This document shows, piece after piece, positions 41,698 to 50,532 of a stretch of 64,000 bases of DNA. This stretch comes from JAOPZW01 sp963807305. Lineage in GTDB: Bacteria > Actinomycetota > Thermoleophilia > Solirubrobacterales > Solirubrobacteraceae. The DNA lies in contig CAWEBN010000009.1 in the NCBI GenBank assembly GCA_963807305.1, positions 62,001 to 126,000 of the forward strand, given 5' to 3'. Numbering within the stretch: position 1 is the stretch's first letter; each line of letters begins with the position of its first letter. The position numbers and the translations under genes were made by a program. The notes under the pieces were generated by a model that saw only the letters and a list, made by a program, of their open reading frames with translations, had not been told where the DNA came from and made no database searches.

Positions 41698-42524
41698 GCA
41701 CCGCCGTCGCCACCGCCGACCGCGCCGCCGCGGCACCGCGCGGCAAGGTCACCCAGGCCCACGTCTTGCGCTCGGAATGGACCAAGCTGTTCACCCTGCG
41801 CTCGACGCGCTGGTCGCTGCTCGCCGGCTTCGTGTCCATGGCCGGCCTGGGCATCCTTGTCGCGGCGGTGCAGATGAGCCGCTGGACGCACCTGGAGCCG
41901 CACGAGCGGGCGACCTACAACTCCCTCGATCCCGCCGTCGGCGGCTGGCACCTCGCCCAGCTCGCGATCGGCGTCCTCGGCGTGCTCGTGATCTCCGGCG
42001 AGTACTCCACGGGCATGATCCGCTCGAGCCTCATGGCCGTCCCGCGGCGGCTGCCGGTGCTGTGGGCCAAGATCGCGGTGTTCGCCGCCGTGACCTTCGT
42101 CCTGATGCTGATCGCCACGTTCATCTCGTTCTTCGGCGTCCAGGCGATCGTGACCCAGCACCATCAGCAGCACGCGCTCAGCGACCCCGGGGCGCTGCGG
42201 GTCGTCTTCGGGAGCGCGCTCTTCCTGACGGCGCTCGGGATCATGAGCATCGCGCTCGGCGCGCTGGTCCGCAACACGGCCGGCGGCATCGCGCTCTTCG
42301 TCGGGCTCCTGTTCGTCCTGCCCGGGATCACGGCGATCCTGCCGGCGAGCGTCGCCGACTCGATCAGTCCCTACCTGCCGCTCAATGCCGGGACCACGGT
42401 GGCCTCGATCACCTTCGACAACCCCCATCACTTCTCCCCGTGGGGTGGGTTCGCGGTGTTCTGCGGCTACACGGCACTGGCGGTCGCCGCGGCCGCCGTC
42501 GCCCTGCTCCGACGCGACGCCTGA
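41694..42524 (+). CDS. ABC-2-type permease
   Basis: A 276-aa membrane protein with six hydrophobic segments. QAHVLRSEWTKLFTLRSTRW is the usual cytoplasmic elbow before helix 1, and VISGEYSTGMIRSSLMAVPR the conserved coupling segment. Pairs with the preceding ATPase to export an unknown compound, often an antimicrobial or lipid-like molecule. It ends 30 bp before a histidine kinase gene, suggesting the exporter is under that system. Confidence 0.9.
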   Translation: MSTAVATADRAAAAPRGKVTQAHVLRSEWTKLFTLRSTRWSLLAGFVSMAGLGILVAAVQMSRWTHLEPHERATYNSLDPAVGGWHLAQLAIGVLGVLVISGEYSTGMIRSSLMAVPRRLPVLWAKIAVFAAVTFVLMLIATFISFFGVQAIVTQHHQQHALSDPGALRVVFGSALFLTALGIMSIALGALVRNTAGGIALFVGLLFVLPGITAILPASVADSISPYLPLNAGTTVASITFDNPHHFSPWGGFAVFCGYTALAVAAAAVALLRRDA

Positions 42525-42554
42525 TCGCGACGCAGGCCGCGGGGCAGGGGTACC

Positions 42555-43748
42555 GTGAGGGACGTGAGCACGAGCCCGGATCCGCGATCGCACCGTCTCG
42601 CGAGGCTGGGCGCGTCGCGACCGTGGCTGCTGGACATCGCGATCGTCGCGGCGATCGTGGCCATCGGAACCCTGGGCGGCCCGCACCGTCACGGCGACCT
42701 CGACGGCCGGCTGTTCACCGTTGCGCTGGCGCTGCCGCTGCTCGTCCGTCGTCGGTACCCGGTCGGCGTCTTCGCGGTGATCTCCGCCATCGCCCTGGTC
42801 CAGTGGCTCGCCGACGTCCGGTCCTTCGGCGACAGCGCGCTGCTGGTGGCGCTCTACACCGTCGCGGCCACGCAGCCCCTGCGCACCACGCTCGTGGCCG
42901 CCGGGGTGGTCGAGACGGGGGTCGCCCTCGCCACCGCACGGTGGGCCGGCCCGCACTGGCAGGAGGCGTTCGTCGGCCTGTCGGGCATGGCCACGGCGGC
43001 GGCGGTCCTGGGGATCAACGTTCGTCACCGCCGGGCCGCGCTCACCCTCCTGCAGGAGCGCGCCGCGCGACTGGAGTACGAGCGCGACCAGCGGGGCCGC
43101 CTGGCGGCCGCCGCCGAGCGCTCCCGCATCGCGCGCGAGATGCACGACATCGTCGCGCACAACCTGTCGGTGATCATCGCGCTCGCCGACGGTGCGAGCT
43201 TCGCCGTGCACGATGCTCCAGACCGGGCCGAGGTGGCGATGCAGACCGCGTCGCGCACGGGTCGCCAGGCGCTCAACGAGATGCGGCGTCTCCTGGGCGT
43301 GCTCCGCGAGGAGCAGAGCCCGCGGGAGCTCACGCCGCAGCCGGGCATCGACGAGATCGACCAGCTGATCGAGCAGGTGCGCAGCGCCGGCCTGCCGGTG
43401 CAGCACGATGTCGCGGGCCTGGCGCCCGAGCCGCTGCCGGCCGGACTGCAGCTGGCCGCCTATCGCATCGTGCAGGAGGCGCTGACCAACACGCTCAAGC
43501 ACGCGGGCCTGGGCGCGGAGGCACGCGTGGCACTGACCTTCGAGGCCGACGGCGTGCAGATCGAGGTCACCGATTCGGGGCCCGAGCGATGGCCCGCCGC
43601 GACCGAGGGCGTGGGACTGCGCGGCATGCGGGAGCGCGCCGCGGTCTACGACGGCGTCGTCGAGGCCGGGCCGCTCGAAGGCGGCGGCTGGCGCGTCCGG
43701 ACCCGGCTGACATCCGCCGCGGTTCCGGCGCAGGCGGCGCCCGCGTGA
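42555..43748 (+). CDS. Sensor histidine kinase (NarL/DesK type)
   Basis: A 397-aa kinase with about four to five N-terminal membrane segments (about 20-150), HisKA_3 dimer domain with the phospho-His in RIAREMHDIVAHNLSVIIAL, and a HATPase_c domain (YRIVQEALTNTLKHAG; VGLRGMRERAAVYDG). Without an extracellular sensor domain it probably senses membrane stress or the exporter itself. GTG start; its stop overlaps the response regulator start. Confidence 0.9.
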   Translation: MRDVSTSPDPRSHRLARLGASRPWLLDIAIVAAIVAIGTLGGPHRHGDLDGRLFTVALALPLLVRRRYPVGVFAVISAIALVQWLADVRSFGDSALLVALYTVAATQPLRTTLVAAGVVETGVALATARWAGPHWQEAFVGLSGMATAAAVLGINVRHRRAALTLLQERAARLEYERDQRGRLAAAAERSRIAREMHDIVAHNLSVIIALADGASFAVHDAPDRAEVAMQTASRTGRQALNEMRRLLGVLREEQSPRELTPQPGIDEIDQLIEQVRSAGLPVQHDVAGLAPEPLPAGLQLAAYRIVQEALTNTLKHAGLGAEARVALTFEADGVQIEVTDSGPERWPAATEGVGLRGMRERAAVYDGVVEAGPLEGGGWRVRTRLTSAAVPAQAAPA

Positions 43749-44419
43749 GCCGCACCTCGATCGTCCTCGTCGACGATCAGGAGCTGCTGCGCATGGGCTT
43801 CCGGCTCGTCCTCGACGCCCAGCCCGATCTCGAGCTGGTGGGTGAGGCGTCAGATGGACGCGAGGCGCTCGAGCTCGTGGCCCGGCTGCAGCCCGACGTC
43901 GTCCTGATGGACGTGCGGATGGCGGGCATGGACGGGGTCGAGGCCACGCGGCACATCGTGGAGGGCGGAGGGCGCTCGCGCGTGATCATCCTCACCACCT
44001 TCGATCTCGACGAGTACGCCTACACGGCGCTGCGCGCCGGGGCGAGTGGCTTCCTGCTCAAGGACGCCCAGCCCGCCGACCTGCTCTCGGCGATCCGCGC
44101 GGTCGCCAGCGGGGACGCGGTCGTGGCACCGAGCACCACCCGCCGGCTGCTCGCGACCGTGGCGCACCGGCTGCCCGATCCGAGCTTCGAGCCCCCCGCG
44201 GTCGACCAGCAGTTCGAGGAGGTCACGCCGCGCGAGCGCGAGGTCCTCGTCGCCGTCGCCCGCGGCCTCTCCAACGCCGAGATCGCCGACCAGCTGGTGC
44301 TCTCCGAAGCGACGGTCAAGACGCACGTCGGGCGGATCCTCTCGAAGCTCCAGCTGCGCGACCGCGTCCAGATCGTCGTCTACGCCTACGAGCGCGGGCT
44401 CGTCGCGCCCGCGCCCTAG
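43745..44419 (+). CDS. LuxR-type response regulator
   Basis: A 224-aa NarL-family regulator: receiver (IVLVDDQELLRMGFRLVL; phospho-Asp in VVLMDVRMAGMDG; FLLKDAQPADLLSAIRAVA) and C-terminal HTH (VTPREREVLVAVARGLSNAE and LVLSEATVKTHVGRILSKL). It forms a pair with the preceding kinase and likely activates the ABC exporter genes in the same operon. GTG start overlapping the kinase stop. Confidence 0.93.
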   Translation: MSRTSIVLVDDQELLRMGFRLVLDAQPDLELVGEASDGREALELVARLQPDVVLMDVRMAGMDGVEATRHIVEGGGRSRVIILTTFDLDEYAYTALRAGASGFLLKDAQPADLLSAIRAVASGDAVVAPSTTRRLLATVAHRLPDPSFEPPAVDQQFEEVTPREREVLVAVARGLSNAEIADQLVLSEATVKTHVGRILSKLQLRDRVQIVVYAYERGLVAPAP

Positions 44420-44430
44420 CCGAGCGCGCC

Positions 44431-45474
44431 TCAGGCCTTCGCCGCGTCGCGTTCGCCGGAGGCGCCGCGGCCGCCGACGTCGTTGAGCACGCCGTGCGCC
44501 TGGCGGTCGATCAGGCCGGTCACGATCTGCTGCGCGTAGCCGAAGATGATGGCCCAGGCGATGATCTGGGCCGAGCTGTCGAGGGCACTCAGGCCCGGAA
44601 CGAAGCCGCCGCGCATGAGCAGCAGCCCGACGACCGCCGTGATGGCGCCGGCCGGGAGCTTCAGCATCGCGAGCGAGAGCGGGACCTTGTAGGGCGTCGA
44701 GGTGCCGCGCATGCTGTGCAGCGCGGCCGCCCCGGCCACTGCCGCGGCCAGCAGGCCGACGATCTCGACGACGAGGACGTCCGCTGAGTGGACCGTGGCC
44801 TTGACGCCGTCGTCGAAGTCGCCGCCCTTGCCCGGGCCGGTCAGAGGTGCGCCGTTGATGTCGGCCCGGGTCTCGCCCGTGGCGCACACGACCTTGCCCT
44901 TGTCCTCGGGGTGAAAGCAGATCGGGACGGCGCGCGGCCAGATGGCGCCCGTGGCGGCGATGGCCATGGCCACGATCGTGAGGGCCACCGTTGCGCCGAC
45001 GATGACGCGGAAGAAGCTGCCCAGCCGGACCACGTCGCGATGGCGCTGCGAGGTGGCCGCATGGAACGCGTTGACCACCGGCTCGCGTGCGGACTCCTCG
45101 AGCTTGTGGGGAGGGCGCTTGAGGTCGTGGGCGATGTCGTCGATCCGCATCCGCCGGGGATCGGCCTTCGGCAGGTACCGGTAGACGTGGGCCTCGACGC
45201 TCGGCATCTTGCCCTCGAGCTGGTCGATCGGCGTCATCCGCAGGAGGAAGGACTCCGCCGCGTCGAGGTTGCCGAGCGTCGACTCCACCGAGTGGCTGTC
45301 CACCAGACGCAGGGACTTCTTCCACCACGGACGGCGATCCGCCAGCGCTGTCCTCTCGGCGGTGGCGAGAAAGTGGTCGATCGCCGTGCACAGCTCTGTG
45401 ATCGCGGGGGAAGGAGCCACCTGGGCGCGGATCAGCTTTGCCTGCGCATCGATTTCGAGCGCCTTGCGGTGCAC
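44431..45474 (-). CDS. Membrane protein of unknown function (347 aa)
   Basis: A soluble helical N-terminal half (about 1-150, with WWKKSLRLVDSHSVESTLGN and YRYLPKADPRRMRIDDI) is followed by a hydrophobic helix (FFRVIVGATVALTIVAMAIA), an outside loop with two cysteines (ICFHPEDKGKVVCATG), and three more hydrophobic segments ending in IFGYAQQIVTGLIDRQAHG. The loop may form a disulfide. It converges with the response regulator gene with 11 bp between stops. No family recognised. Confidence 0.75.
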   Translation of the reverse strand: MHRKALEIDAQAKLIRAQVAPSPAITELCTAIDHFLATAERTALADRRPWWKKSLRLVDSHSVESTLGNLDAAESFLLRMTPIDQLEGKMPSVEAHVYRYLPKADPRRMRIDDIAHDLKRPPHKLEESAREPVVNAFHAATSQRHRDVVRLGSFFRVIVGATVALTIVAMAIAATGAIWPRAVPICFHPEDKGKVVCATGETRADINGAPLTGPGKGGDFDDGVKATVHSADVLVVEIVGLLAAAVAGAAALHSMRGTSTPYKVPLSLAMLKLPAGAITAVVGLLLMRGGFVPGLSALDSSAQIIAWAIIFGYAQQIVTGLIDRQAHGVLNDVGGRGASGERDAAKA

Positions 45475-45574
45475 CTCGTCGCGCCACGCGACAGTCAGCG
45501 CGCCCGCCGCAGCTTCGCGCGAAGCACGGTCGGTTCCGGTACGGGCATGATCGGGATGTTCGGTGAGCGCCGAC

Positions 45575-45616
45575 GTGGGTGCGACAGTCCCACCCGCGCT
45601 CGGGTCGCGACCCGAG
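45575..45616. other. Two adjacent inverted repeats before the membrane-protein gene
   Basis: CTCGGGTCGCGACCCGAG (45599-45616) is a perfect 18-bp palindrome. Next to it, GTGGG and CCCAC flank 9 bp (45575-45593). They lie between the PaaX 3' end and the start of the downstream membrane-protein gene, so they may act as an operator or a stem terminator; no T-tract is present. Confidence 0.4.
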
Positions 45617-45660
45617 ACTGAGCTTTCAGCACAGGTTTGGGGCCCAGAACGCCACGATGC

Positions 45661-46479
45661 TCACATCGCGAGCGACCCGAAGTACTCCTGGGCCGCGCCG
45701 TGCCATTGCGCGTGGCGCTCGCCGAACAGGTCGTGGGCACGCTTGCGCGGCCAGCGGGCCGGCAGCATGTCGGCCGGCAGGTCGGGATCGAGGAAGGGGA
45801 ACCTGCGCCACTCGTGGACGAGCTCGGTCTGGGCGCGGAAGACGGCCTGCGGCGAGCTCGGGCGCAGGCGGCCGAAGCGCGCGATGAAGGCGCGGTAGGC
45901 CTCGGAGACCTCGTCGAGGTCCCACGCCTCGGCGACGACCTTCGCCGGGTCGCCGACGTCGCCGATCTCGGCGTGGAAGGAGACGAGCTCGGCGACCGAC
46001 CCCGCCCGCGTCGCGTCGTGCAGCTCGCGTTCGCGCTCCACGTGGGGGCTGATCCACAGGCCGCCGCCGAGCGAGCCGAAGCCGGCCCAGGCCAGGCGCG
46101 TGCGCACCTGGTGGCGGACCTCGCGGCGCTCCTCGGGGACGCGCAGCACGACGAGCAGCCAGCGCCCGTCCCACGTCCATGGGTCGCCGAAGGAGTAGAT
46201 GCGCTCGGTCCCGGATCGGAGCATCTCGGCTGTCGCCGGGGTCAGGTGCACGCGCGAACGGCGGCCGTGGCGCTCGGCGCGCAGCCAGCCGGCGGTCACG
46301 CTGCGCGCCAGCGCCCGGCGCGCGGCGGGGGTCTTGTACCCGAGCGTCTCGAGCGCGCCGATGAGGGTCTCTTGCCACACGTTGCCGGCGGCCGGCAGGA
46401 CGTACTCACCGAGCAGGGTGAGCAGCACCGATCGTGCGGCCGGCGCGCCCATGCTCCGGCGACGAAGCTGCTCGTTCAC
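45661..46479 (-). CDS. paaX: PaaX-family transcriptional repressor
   Basis: A 272-aa PaaX protein: N-terminal winged HTH (SVLLTLLGEYVLPAAGNVWQ, then TPAARRALARSVTAGWLRAE) and the PaaX central and C-terminal domains (RWLLVVLRVPEERREVRHQV, LAWAGFGSLGGGLWISPHVE). PaaX represses phenylacetate-type gene clusters and is released by the aryl-CoA. It lies 5 kb from the epoxidase operon, the probable target. The 3' and 5' flanks hold palindromes and a tandem duplication. Confidence 0.9.
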   Translation of the reverse strand: MNEQLRRRSMGAPAARSVLLTLLGEYVLPAAGNVWQETLIGALETLGYKTPAARRALARSVTAGWLRAERHGRRSRVHLTPATAEMLRSGTERIYSFGDPWTWDGRWLLVVLRVPEERREVRHQVRTRLAWAGFGSLGGGLWISPHVERERELHDATRAGSVAELVSFHAEIGDVGDPAKVVAEAWDLDEVSEAYRAFIARFGRLRPSSPQAVFRAQTELVHEWRRFPFLDPDLPADMLPARWPRKRAHDLFGERHAQWHGAAQEYFGSLAM

Positions 46480-46540
46480 GCCCCGACACGTTACCGGCGG
46501 CGCGCGACGAATCCGTTCGGATCGTCAGCGAGATGTCGCA

Positions 46541-46676
46541 CGACGATCGGCCGTCCGGTCCGCCAGGGGTCAGGGCAGTGCGGTCTCGCAGCCGGCCACG
46601 GTGTCGCCCGACGATCGGCCGTCCGGTCCGCCAGGGGTCAGGGCAGTGCGATCTCGCAGCCGGCCACGGTGTCGCC
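46541..46676. repeat. 68-bp direct tandem duplication at the 3' end of the RTX-like gene
   Basis: Two copies, 46541-46608 and 46609-46676, start CGACGATCGGCCGTCCGGTC and differ inside at one base (GCGGTCTC versus GCGATCTC). The right-hand copy holds the last codons and stop of the gene at 46638. The left-hand copy is a spare gene tail in the gap before paaX. Confidence 0.9.
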
Positions 46677-47537
46677 CGGATACGAGACGAACCGATCGAG
46701 GCCGAGGCCGCAGTTGATCGTGTCGCCCTCGCCTCCGCCGTCGATGACGTCAGCGCCCAGGCCGCCGCTGATCTGACTCGTGCCGTCGACCTCGGTGATC
46801 GTGTCGGCTCCCGCGCCGCCCACGATCTCGTCGACGCGGGCGAACGTCCCCGTGCTGATGGTGTCGGCACCGACGCCACCGTCGATCAGGCCCATGTCCG
46901 TGGGCGCGCTGGCGGTGATCGTGTCCGCGCCGACCCCGCCGTAGGCGGCCGACGTGCCAGGGACGACCTCGACGAGTCCGTTCAGCGTGATGTCATCGGC
47001 TCCGGCGCCCCCGTCCACCACGCCGGCGGCGCTGATGGCTGTGATCGAGTCGTCTCCGGGGCCGCCGTCGACATCCACACGGCCGCCGAAGTTGGGATGC
47101 ACGGTGATCTTGTCATCGCCGGGGCCGCCGCTCACGGCGGCACCGGACTGAGGCAGGTCCTCGATCGTGTCGGCGCCCGGGCCGCCGTTGATCGCGATGC
47201 TCCCCTGATTCAGCCTGGACGCGTGGGCGAAGTCGTTGCCGTCGGCGAGGTCGATGGCGACGTTCTGGACGACGTTGGGCGGCACCGGGCACGTTGCCTG
47301 GTGAGCCGTGACCTGGACGCAGCCGGCTCCGACGGTGATGGTCGAGCCGGTGTCTGTGACCACGGTCTGCGTCGGCGAACCCACGTCGGTGAGGCCGACG
47401 TGGTTGGTCTCGCCCGGTCTGGCGCTGAACTGCAAGGTGCCTCCGGGGTCGACCGCGAGAGTCGACGCCGACGCGGACCCCGCCACCGCGAACGTGCCGG
47501 CGACGGCGAGAGCTGAGAGCGCTGCTGTGGAGCGCAT
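46638..47537 (-). CDS. Secreted RTX-like calcium-binding repeat protein
   Basis: A 299-aa exported protein: signal peptide (RSTAALSALAVAGTFAVAGS, then ASAS) and about nine GGxGxDxx repeats from about residue 120 (GGPGADTI, GGPGDDKI, GGPGDDSI, GGAGADDI, GGVGADTI, GGAGADTI, GGLGADVI), each separated by ~15-20 residues. Such repeats make calcium-filled parallel beta rolls. Two cysteine pairs may form disulfides. No catalytic domain is seen, so it is probably a structural surface protein. AGGGGG precedes the ATG. The gene tail is duplicated downstream. Confidence 0.82.
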   Translation of the reverse strand: MRSTAALSALAVAGTFAVAGSASASTLAVDPGGTLQFSARPGETNHVGLTDVGSPTQTVVTDTGSTITVGAGCVQVTAHQATCPVPPNVVQNVAIDLADGNDFAHASRLNQGSIAINGGPGADTIEDLPQSGAAVSGGPGDDKITVHPNFGGRVDVDGGPGDDSITAISAAGVVDGGAGADDITLNGLVEVVPGTSAAYGGVGADTITASAPTDMGLIDGGVGADTISTGTFARVDEIVGGAGADTITEVDGTSQISGGLGADVIDGGGEGDTINCGLGLDRFVSYPGDTVAGCEIALP

Positions 47538-47685
47538 GGAACGACCCCCTAGGTCCACCCGATGTCGTGCGCACCTCCACCGTAGGCCGCGTCGAGATGC
47601 CGCGTCCTATCCATTCGGACTGGATCGCGGCCCGCTCGGATGGGGCCGCCGGCCGGACCCCAGATCTGATTGCATCGCCACCGAC

Positions 47686-48120
47686 ATGGCGCACGACGAT
47701 CGGCTGCCCGACCCGGCGAAGGTGGTGCTCAAGCGGCGCATCGAGTGGATGGACACGGACGCCGCCGGGATCTACCACTGGACCACCGCCTTCCGCCTCG
47801 CCGAGGCGGCCGAGGCCGCGATGCACACCGCTCTGGGCATCGCCGACTTCACCTTCGGCGCCACCCCGCGCGTCGCGGTGTCGGCGAGCTTCACGCACCC
47901 GCTGCGCTTCAACGACCTCGTCGACGTCGGGCTCACGGTCGAGGCGATCGGCCGCACCTCGGTCTCGTACCGCCTGAACATCACCGCCGACGCGGGACCG
48001 GCCGTCGACGGGCAGCTCAAGGCCTGCCTCATCGACCGGTCGACGGGGCGGGCCATCCCATGGCCGGCCGACGTCCGCGAGCGCCTGGCCGCGGGAGGGC
48101 TGCAGGATGCTGGTCGCTGA
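47686..48120 (+). CDS. Hotdog-fold acyl-CoA thioesterase (4-hydroxybenzoyl-CoA type)
   Basis: A 144-aa hotdog protein: KRRIEWMDTDAAGIYHWTTA carries the catalytic Asp of the 4HBT motif (W/Y-x-D-TDAxG), followed by ATPRVAVSASFTHPLRFNDL and GRTSVSYRLNI. It hydrolyses a CoA thioester, perhaps an aromatic one. The following ThDP-enzyme gene starts inside its last codons (14-bp overlap), so the two are coupled. Confidence 0.85.
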   Translation: MAHDDRLPDPAKVVLKRRIEWMDTDAAGIYHWTTAFRLAEAAEAAMHTALGIADFTFGATPRVAVSASFTHPLRFNDLVDVGLTVEAIGRTSVSYRLNITADAGPAVDGQLKACLIDRSTGRAIPWPADVRERLAAGGLQDAGR

Positions 48121-49747
48121 GGCGGTGGGCCGCGCGCTGGCCGCCATGGGCGTGGACACCGTCTTCGGGCTCATGGGCAGCGGCAACCTGACGGTCACCA
48201 ACGCGCTACGCGATGCCGGCGCCCGCTTCTACGGCGCACGCCAGGAGACCGGCGCCGTGTGCATGGCCGACGGCTACGGGCGCGTGAGCGGGCGCCTGGC
48301 GGCGTGCAGCGTCCACCAGGGGCCGGGGCTCACGAACGCAGTCACCGGGCTGACCGAGGCCGCCAAGAGCCGGACGCCGCTGGTCCTGCTCGCGGCCGAG
48401 ATGCCCAGCGGAGCGGTGCGCTCGAACTTCCGCATCGACCAGATCGGCCTGGTCGAGGCCGTGGGAGCCACGGCCGAGCGCGTTCACGGCCCGGCCACGG
48501 CGATGGCCGACGTCGCCCGCGCGGTGCGCCGCGCGCGCGTCGAGCGCCGCGCGGTGGTGCTCATGCTCCCGCTCGACGTGCAGGCGGCGGAGTGCCCCGA
48601 CGGCGCCGCCGCGGCCGAGACGGCGCCGCTCGCGCCGCCGGGCCCGGCACAGGAGGCCGTCGCCGAGCTCGCCGACCTGCTGGCCGGCGCCCGGCGCCCG
48701 GCCATCGTCGCCGGCCGCGGCGCGGTGCTCGCGGGCGCCGGCCCGGCGCTGCGGGCCCTGGGCGGGCTCACCGGCGCGATGCTGGCAACGAGCGCGGTGG
48801 CCAACGGGCTGTTCGCAGGCGACCCGTACGACCTGGGCATCTCGGGCGGCTTCGCGAGTCCGCTGGCCGCACGGCTGCTCGGGGAGGCCGACGTGGTCGT
48901 CGCCTTCGGCGCCGCGCTGAACCAGTGGACGACCGGGCACGGGAAGCTGCCGGCGCCCGACGCGGCCGTCGCGCAGGTCGACCTCGACGAGGCGGCGATC
49001 GGCGCCCACCGGCCCGTGACGCTCGGCGTGGTCGGCGACGCCGCGACGACCGCCGAAGCGCTGCTGGCCGCGCTCGCTGGGCGGGCGCCGGCCGGCGCCG
49101 CGCGCCGCACCCCCGCCCTGGCGGCGCAGATCGCCGAGCGGCGCTGGCGCGACGAGCCCTACGACGAGAGCCGGACCGCCGGCGTTCTCGACCCACGCAC
49201 GCTGAGCATCGCGCTCGACGATCTGCTGCCGATCGAGCGCACCGTCGTCGTGGACTCGGGCGCCTTCATGGGCTGGCCGTCGATGTACCTGCGCGTGCCC
49301 GATGCGGCCGGCTTCGTGTTCCCGCAGGCCTTCCAGTGCGTCGGACTCGCGCTCGGCAATGCCATCGGGGCGGCGATAGCCCGGCCCGACCGCCTGACGG
49401 TGGCCGCGCTGGGCGACGGCGGCGCGCTCATGTCGCTTCCCGAGCTCGAGACGCTCGGGCGCCTTGGCCTGCCGCTCCTCGTCGTCATCTACGACGACGC
49501 CGCCTACGGCGCCGAGGTCCACCACTTCGCCCCGATGGGCGAGGCCGTCGACCTGGCGCAGTTTCCCGACACGGACTTCGCGGGGCTCGCGCGCGCGGCC
49601 GGCTGCCACGGCCTCACCGCGCGCTCGCTCGACGATCTGGGCGCCCTGCGCGAGTGGCTCGCCGCGCCCGACCGGCCGTTCGTGCTCGACGCAAAGGTCG
49701 ATCCGGCGATCTGCGGCGCCTGGCTCGTGGAAGCCTTCAGACACTGA
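48107..49747 (+). CDS. Thiamine-diphosphate-dependent enzyme (acetolactate synthase/benzoylformate decarboxylase-like)
   Basis: A 546-aa three-domain ThDP enzyme. The catalytic Glu is E47 in GARQETGAVCMADGYGR, the ThDP/Mg motif is LGDGGALMSLPELETLGRLG with YDDAAYG ending it, and the middle domain has the usual GAALNQWTTGHGK segment. It decarboxylates or ligates a 2-oxo acid. Being between a thioesterase and a cyclase-family hydrolase suggests a catabolic 2-oxo acid decarboxylase rather than branched-chain biosynthesis. Confidence 0.85.
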   Translation: MLVAEAVGRALAAMGVDTVFGLMGSGNLTVTNALRDAGARFYGARQETGAVCMADGYGRVSGRLAACSVHQGPGLTNAVTGLTEAAKSRTPLVLLAAEMPSGAVRSNFRIDQIGLVEAVGATAERVHGPATAMADVARAVRRARVERRAVVLMLPLDVQAAECPDGAAAAETAPLAPPGPAQEAVAELADLLAGARRPAIVAGRGAVLAGAGPALRALGGLTGAMLATSAVANGLFAGDPYDLGISGGFASPLAARLLGEADVVVAFGAALNQWTTGHGKLPAPDAAVAQVDLDEAAIGAHRPVTLGVVGDAATTAEALLAALAGRAPAGAARRTPALAAQIAERRWRDEPYDESRTAGVLDPRTLSIALDDLLPIERTVVVDSGAFMGWPSMYLRVPDAAGFVFPQAFQCVGLALGNAIGAAIARPDRLTVAALGDGGALMSLPELETLGRLGLPLLVVIYDDAAYGAEVHHFAPMGEAVDLAQFPDTDFAGLARAAGCHGLTARSLDDLGALREWLAAPDRPFVLDAKVDPAICGAWLVEAFRH

Positions 49748-49764
49748 CCGAGGAGGATGGACCC

Positions 49765-50532
49765 ATGCCCCTGCTCACCGATCTCGTGGACGCCCTGCGG
49801 TCGGGTTCCGCGCGTGTCGTCGACCTCACCCAGCCGCTCAGCGAGCGCACGCCGGTGCTTTTGCTCCCCGAGCCGTTCGCCAACACGCCGGGGCTCAGCC
49901 GCCGCGAGCTGAGCCGCTATGACGATCGCGGCCCGGCATGGGCGTGGGACGTCCTGGAGATCGGCGAGCACGTCGGCACGCACTTCGATGCGCCCATCCA
50001 CTGGATCACGGGCCGCGACGGCGAGGACGTCGCCGGCGTGGCACCCGAGCGGCTCGTCGGCCCCGCCGTCGTGATCGACAAGTCCGCCGAGGCCGCACAG
50101 GACCCCGACTACCTGCTGACCGTCGATCAGGTGCGCGCCTTCGAGGCCGAGCACGGCGCGATCCCCGACGGCGCCTGGCTGCTGCTGCGCACGGGCTGGG
50201 ACGCGCGCGCCCACGACCAGGACGCCTTCCTCAACGCGAGCGACGGCCAGCCGCACACGCCCGGCATCGACGCCGAGTGCGCGCGCTGGCTGGCGCAGGA
50301 GAGCCCGGTCGTGGGCGTCGGCGTGGAGACCGTGGGAACCGATGCGGGCGCCGCCGGCGGCTTCGACCCGCCCTTCCCGGTCCACAGCTACCTGCTCGGC
50401 GCCGGCAAGTACGGCCTCACGCAGCTGGCCAACCTGGCCGAGCTGCCGCCCGTGGGCGCCGTGATCGTGGTGGCGCCGCTCAAGCTCGTGGGCGGCACCG
50501 GCAGCCCGGCGCGCGTGCTGGCGCTGGTCTGA
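49765..50532 (+). CDS. Cyclase-family metal hydrolase (kynurenine formamidase/isatin hydrolase fold)
   Basis: A 255-aa protein with the metal motif IGEHVGTHFDAPIHWITG (HxGTHxDxPxH), preceded by VVDLTQPLSERTPVLLLPEP and followed by LLLRTGWDAR and VVGVGVETVGTDAG. Relatives hydrolyse N-formylkynurenine, isatin or cyclic amides. GAGGAGG lies before the ATG, 17 bp after the ThDP gene. The 3' end is part of a 60-bp tandem duplication; the first copy supplies the stop. Confidence 0.88.
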   Translation: MPLLTDLVDALRSGSARVVDLTQPLSERTPVLLLPEPFANTPGLSRRELSRYDDRGPAWAWDVLEIGEHVGTHFDAPIHWITGRDGEDVAGVAPERLVGPAVVIDKSAEAAQDPDYLLTVDQVRAFEAEHGAIPDGAWLLLRTGWDARAHDQDAFLNASDGQPHTPGIDAECARWLAQESPVVGVGVETVGTDAGAAGGFDPPFPVHSYLLGAGKYGLTQLANLAELPPVGAVIVVAPLKLVGGTGSPARVLALV

